A DNA stretch of 7,367 nucleotides from Gammaproteobacteria bacterium. Lineage in GTDB: Bacteria; Pseudomonadota; Gammaproteobacteria; Pseudomonadales; Cellvibrionaceae. The notes under the pieces were generated by a model. It did not search any database. It was not told the origin of the DNA and saw only the letters and a list, made by a program, of their open reading frames with translations. The translations under genes were made by a program, and so were the position numbers. The DNA lies in NCBI GenBank assembly GCA_021151625.1, contig JAGKWY010000144.1, positions 1-7,367 on the forward strand. The letters are read 5' to 3'. Position 1 is the stretch's first letter, and each line of letters begins with the position of its first letter. Positions 4,452-7,367 of the stretch are shown one piece after another.

Positions 4452-6431
4452 ATGATGAATAAGCAAAAAAACTCCGCCAGATTATTACCACGGGTATTAC
4501 GCAACACCTACGGTGTAATTGGCCTGGGCACAAGCCTGTTTATTTTATCCAACACTACATTTGCAGCCTGTACCTACACCATTGATAACCAATGGGGTAG
4601 CGGATTTGTAGCGAGCATTACAGTAAAAAATGATACGAGTGCAGCTGTCAATAACTGGAGTGTGAATTGGCAGTACGCCAACAATCGCATTACCAATAGC
4701 TGGAATGCCACGCTCTCCGGCAGCAATCCTTATACCGCAACTAATATTGGATGGAACGGCAATATTGCAGCGGGCCAATCCATTTCGTTTGGTTTCCAAG
4801 GAAATACCAACGGTGGCACTGTTGAGCGCCCAACCGTCAATGGCACATTGTGCGGCGCGGCAGTAAGCTCTTCTTCACAATCAAGTGTTGCAGTAACATC
4901 CTCAAGTCGATCCAGTGTTGCGCCCAGCTCTATTCCTTCCAGCAGCGCCATTCCTTCCAGCAGCGCCATTCCTTCCAGCAGTTCGCGCTCAAGCCTTGCA
5001 GCTTCTTCGGTAAATAATTCTGTTCCGGCAAATAATTTTGCACAAAATGGCGGAGTCGAAAGCGGATTAACTAATTGGGGAACGACGGCGGGAACAGTAA
5101 CGCGTTCAACCGCCGATAAACGCAATGGCTCAGCAAGTGCGTTAATTACTGGCCGTACCGCCGCATGGAATGGATTAACGTTTAATGTGGGCTCGCTCAC
5201 TACAGGCAATGAATACCAGGTAAATACCTGGGTGAAATTGGCTCCGGGAACACCGGATAGCGTAATTACTTTAACTGCAAAACGTGTAGATGATTCTGAT
5301 TCGTCTACTTACAACGAGTACACACGTGTTGCGACTATCACTGCCTCTGCCAATGAATGGCGTTTACTGGAGGGTTATTACACGCAATCCGGTACCGCCT
5401 TCCAACATTTTATTATTGAAGCAACGGATACCACCATCAGCTACTACGCGGATGATTTCGCAATCGGTGGCCAAGTAGTAGCAGTAAGTAGTAGTTCGCG
5501 TAGTTCAAGTAGCAGTAGCACTGCACAAACCTGCGAATTAAAAGCACCACTCAAATGGACTTCTACCGGCCCGTTAATCAGCCCGAAAAACTCCGGTTGG
5601 GTTTCGATTAAAGATCCATCGGTAGTGAAATATAATGGCACTTATCATGTGTACGCGACTTACTACGATACTTCCTACAAATCCATGTACACCAGCTTCA
5701 CTGATTGGAACGCCGCGCAACAATCTGCGCATATTTCAATGAATGGAAGTCGCGTTGGCAACTCGGTTGCACCACAAGTCTTTTTCTTCCGTCCACACAA
5801 CAAATGGTATTTGATTACCCAATGGCCGGGCACTTATGCAACCACGGATGATATTCGCAACCCCAACTGGACAGCCAAACAAAAACTGTTGCAAGGCGAA
5901 CCGAGCGGTGCGTTGGATTTCTGGGTAATTTGTAATGATACCCACTGCTATCTGTATTTCTCGCGTGATGATGGTGTCTTGTATGTATCCAAAACTACCA
6001 TAGGCAATTTCCCCAACTTCTCCGGCTATTCCATTGTGATGGAAGACCATCGCGGCAATGGCAACCAATATTTATTTGAAGCGCCGAACGTTTACAAACT
6101 CGATGGCCAAAATAAATATTTGTTGATGGTTGAAGCCTGGCCGAGTGGCCCACGCATGTTCCGCTCCTGGACATCAAGCAGCCTTGATGGTCCATGGACC
6201 GCCTTGGCAGATACAGATTCAAATCCATTTGCGGGTAATAACAACGTGGAATGGCCGAGCGGAAAATGGGCAAACGGTATCAGCCACGGTGAATTGGTTC
6301 GTTCCGGTTACGATGAGCGTTTGACAGTTGATCCGTGTAATCTGGAATTCCTCTACCAGGGTCAAGCAGGTAATGGCTCAAGCTACGACACCATTCCTTA
6401 CAAATTAGGCTTGTTACGGCTTAAAAAATAA
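4452..6431 (+). CDS. abf62A: Secreted modular GH62 alpha-L-arabinofuranosidase (CBM2-CBM22-like-GH62)
   Basis: Removes alpha-L-arabinofuranosyl side groups from arabinoxylan outside the cell. The 659-residue precursor begins with two adjacent ATGs (4452, 4455) after GGAG (4443-4446); either could be used. The signal peptide runs to about residue 39 (NTTFAA). Residues 40-134 are a CBM2 with Cys40/Cys134. A Ser linker (137-190) contains three IPSSS units. Residues 191-342 repeat the CBM22/CBM4_9-like module of xyn10B with only about a dozen changes and one deleted residue. After a second Ser linker (346-357) the GH62 domain fills 361-659. Expected active-site residues are present: Asp388 (SIKDPS, base), Asp489 (ALDFWVI, pKa modulator) and Glu543 (LFEAPNVY, acid). 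SHGELVR and LEFLYQG near the end are also typical. It complements the upstream xylanase, which works better on debranched xylan. The gene is flanked by a hairpin and a terminator, so it may be its own transcription unit. Confidence 0.95.
   Translation: MMNKQKNSARLLPRVLRNTYGVIGLGTSLFILSNTTFAACTYTIDNQWGSGFVASITVKNDTSAAVNNWSVNWQYANNRITNSWNATLSGSNPYTATNIGWNGNIAAGQSISFGFQGNTNGGTVERPTVNGTLCGAAVSSSSQSSVAVTSSSRSSVAPSSIPSSSAIPSSSAIPSSSSRSSLAASSVNNSVPANNFAQNGGVESGLTNWGTTAGTVTRSTADKRNGSASALITGRTAAWNGLTFNVGSLTTGNEYQVNTWVKLAPGTPDSVITLTAKRVDDSDSSTYNEYTRVATITASANEWRLLEGYYTQSGTAFQHFIIEATDTTISYYADDFAIGGQVVAVSSSSRSSSSSSTAQTCELKAPLKWTSTGPLISPKNSGWVSIKDPSVVKYNGTYHVYATYYDTSYKSMYTSFTDWNAAQQSAHISMNGSRVGNSVAPQVFFFRPHNKWYLITQWPGTYATTDDIRNPNWTAKQKLLQGEPSGALDFWVICNDTHCYLYFSRDDGVLYVSKTTIGNFPNFSGYSIVMEDHRGNGNQYLFEAPNVYKLDGQNKYLLMVEAWPSGPRMFRSWTSSSLDGPWTALADTDSNPFAGNNNVEWPSGKWANGISHGELVRSGYDERLTVDPCNLEFLYQGQAGNGSSYDTIPYKLGLLRLKK
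4556..4603 (+). repeat. 48-bp perfect repeat, copy 2 (signal peptide/CBM2 junction of abf62A)
   Basis: Identical to 2441-2488 in xyn10B over all 48 bases, then diverging at the next wobble positions. The corresponding part of the third enzyme gene (around 6742-6780) is clearly different at DNA level. Confidence 0.9.
4932..4981 (+). repeat. 18-bp tandem repeat in the abf62A Ser linker
   Basis: ATTCCTTCCAGCAGCGCC occurs at 4932-4949 and 4950-4967 without a mismatch, followed by a partial 14-base copy at 4968-4981. It encodes IPSSSA-IPSSSA-IPSSS. The unit is a multiple of three, so slippage would change linker length without breaking the frame. The equivalent xyn10B linker lacks it. Confidence 0.9.
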
Positions 6432-6445
6432 TTACTAAAAAATAC

Positions 6446-6482
6446 TTTTCCTGCCCTGGAGTATCAGGGCGGGAAAATTTTT
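6446..6482 (+). terminator. Strong intrinsic terminator after abf62A
   Basis: A 13-bp stem pairs 6446-6458 (TTTTCCTGCCCTG) with 6465-6477 (CAGGGCGGGAAAA), with one G-T pair, around a GAGTAT loop. TTTTT follows at 6478-6482. It starts 14 bases after the abf62A stop and should end most transcripts before the third gene; the A/T-rich outer stem could also let it act from the other strand. Confidence 0.85.
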
Positions 6483-6560
6483 AACGTGAATTGCGCGGAT
6501 GCAAGGTAGCTATTCATCGCTGTAGTAAAGACCATTACAAAAATAAGTATGGATTCGTCA

Positions 6561-6606
6561 GCAAACCCCGATTCGCCGCCGCAAACCCGAATCGTTTGCG
6601 GTTTTC
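6561..6606 (+). promoter_or_regulatory. Overlapping hairpins in the leader of the third enzyme gene (candidate attenuator)
   Basis: CCGCAAAC (6579-6586) pairs perfectly with GTTTGCGG (6594-6601) around a 7-base loop and is followed by TTTT, a terminator-like shape 31 bases before the ATG at 6633. A competing hairpin is possible, with CGATTCG (6569-6575) pairing with CGAATCG (6588-6594), using the loop of the first. GCAAAC (6561-6566) offers yet another partner for GTTTGC. The underlying sequence is a near duplication, GCAAACCCCGATTCG then GCAAACCCGAATCG. Attenuation is inference; it may simply be a back-up terminator for abf62A. Confidence 0.45.
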
Positions 6607-6632
6607 TCTATTGTTCGCTAAGGACTTGAATT

Positions 6633-7367
6633 ATGAATAAATCAAAAATTTTACCAGACGGCAATCTGCATAAAATTAAACACGCTCTCTTGAACTTTGG
6701 TATTGCGACGGCGATCACTACCGCTGCGCACACTGCTTCAGCGGCATGTACCTATCAAATCGATAATGAATGGTCGAATGGTTTCGTAGCCAGCATCGTT
6801 GTTAAAAATGATACCGGTGGTGCGGTTAATAACTGGAGCGTGAATTGGCAGTATGCCAATAACCGTATTACCAATAGCTGGAATACCAATTTATCGGGTA
6901 GCAATCCTTATACAGCAACCAACGTCGGCTGGAACGGTAGCATTGCAGCAGGCCAATCAGTTTCGTTTGGGTTTCAGGGAACTAAAAACGGCAATACTGC
7001 CGAGCGCCCGCAAATCAATGGAACCCTCTGTTCAGCGGCTCCAGTAAGTTCTGTCGCAAGTAGCTCGCCGGTCAGCTCAGTACGTTCGAGTTCATCAGTA
7101 GCCGTTGTGTCTTCAGCACGAATCAGTTCATCGGTTGCATTAAGTTCATCGTCGCGCGTCGCTTCATCTGTTCCGACAGGTGCTCGCAACGCTATTACAG
7201 TGCGTGCACTTGGCACAACAGCGACCGAATCCATCACTCTCAGCGTAGGTGGTACTGAGGTACAGTCATGGACGTTGAGCACCGTCATGACCAATTACAC
7301 TGTAGAAACGGCTCTGGTTGGCGACGTGGTTGTGATCTTTGCCAATGATGATGGCGGCAATGCAGAT
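6633..7367 (+). CDS. Secreted CBM2-CBM60-like modular carbohydrate-active enzyme, 3' end outside the window
   Basis: 245 codons are visible and the frame is open at the right edge. The start ATG at 6633 follows AGGA (6621-6624) by eight bases. Residues 1 to about 38 are a signal peptide (ending HTASAA). Residues 39-133 are a CBM2 with Cys39/Cys133 and conserved Trp47, Trp83 and Trp100, related to but more diverged than the CBM2s of the two upstream genes. A Ser/Val-rich linker (136-181) follows. From 185 the sequence (RNAITVRALGTTATESITL, then SWTL and NDDGGNAD) matches the start of a CBM60-type calcium-dependent xylan-binding module. The catalytic domain lies beyond the window. Given its place after a xylanase and an arabinofuranosidase, an esterase (for example CE1) or another hemicellulase is plausible, but nothing visible proves it. 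The central CBM22-like module shared by the other two enzymes is absent here. Confidence 0.9.
   Translation, partial: MNKSKILPDGNLHKIKHALLNFGIATAITTAAHTASAACTYQIDNEWSNGFVASIVVKNDTGGAVNNWSVNWQYANNRITNSWNTNLSGSNPYTATNVGWNGSIAAGQSVSFGFQGTKNGNTAERPQINGTLCSAAPVSSVASSSPVSSVRSSSSVAVVSSARISSSVALSSSSRVASSVPTGARNAITVRALGTTATESITLSVGGTEVQSWTLSTVMTNYTVETALVGDVVVIFANDDGGNAD

Noticed and set aside
2441..4603. Mobile element borders
   Set aside because: The repeated blocks are homologous coding modules in the same orientation; no transposase, terminal inverted repeats or target duplications are visible.
4932..4981. CRISPR-like array
   Set aside because: The units are contiguous without spacers and encode Ser linker residues in frame.

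Overview
The window looks like chromosomal DNA of a Cellvibrio species or a close saprophytic gammaproteobacterial relative. Three consecutive genes encode secreted modular enzymes with an N-terminal CBM2 and long Ser-rich linkers, a style typical of Cellvibrio. A GH10 xylanase gene lies directly before a GH62 arabinofuranosidase gene, matching the xynB-xynC (xyn10B-abf62A) pair known from Cellvibrio japonicus (formerly Pseudomonas fluorescens subsp. cellulosa). This is recognition by sequence reading and memory; no search was run.

Layout, all genes on the + strand: (1) 3-281, the 3' end of an unidentified gene, followed by a hairpin. (2) 282-663, a gene-free stretch with a leader hairpin. 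(3) 664-1827, a membrane-anchored AraC-type regulator: TM helix, about 190-residue extracytoplasmic domain, TM helix, C-terminal AraC DNA-binding domain, then a good intrinsic terminator. (4) 1828-2354, a 527-base gene-free stretch with several inverted repeats. Its last 130 bases form a strikingly structured leader with two competing pairings and an exact anti-Shine-Dalgarno segment. (5) 2355-4232, xyn10B (signal peptide, CBM2, Ser linker, CBM22/CBM4_9-like module, Ser linker, GH10). (6) 4233-4451, an intergenic stretch with a perfect 12-bp hairpin and nested inverted repeats. (7) 4452-6431, abf62A (signal peptide, CBM2, Ser linker with an 18-bp tandem repeat, the same central module, Ser linker, GH62), then a strong terminator. 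(8) 6432-6632, an intergenic stretch with overlapping hairpins just before the next gene. (9) 6633-7367 and beyond, a third CBM2 enzyme, cut by the window edge inside a CBM60-like module; its catalytic domain is not visible.

Working together: GH10 cuts the xylan backbone and GH62 removes arabinofuranosyl side chains. The CBM2 modules hold both enzymes on cellulose, and the central module probably binds xylan. The third protein is probably another xylan-acting enzyme, since CBM60 binds xylan and related glycans. The upstream regulator could sense a saccharide outside the inner membrane and activate the locus, but this is inferred only from position and architecture. The genes are separated by hairpins and long gaps, so they are probably transcribed at least partly independently.

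The best candidate for something undescribed is the xyn10B leader (2224-2348). One 3' strand can pair with either of two upstream strands, and one of these overlaps a perfect complement of the xyn10B ribosome binding site.
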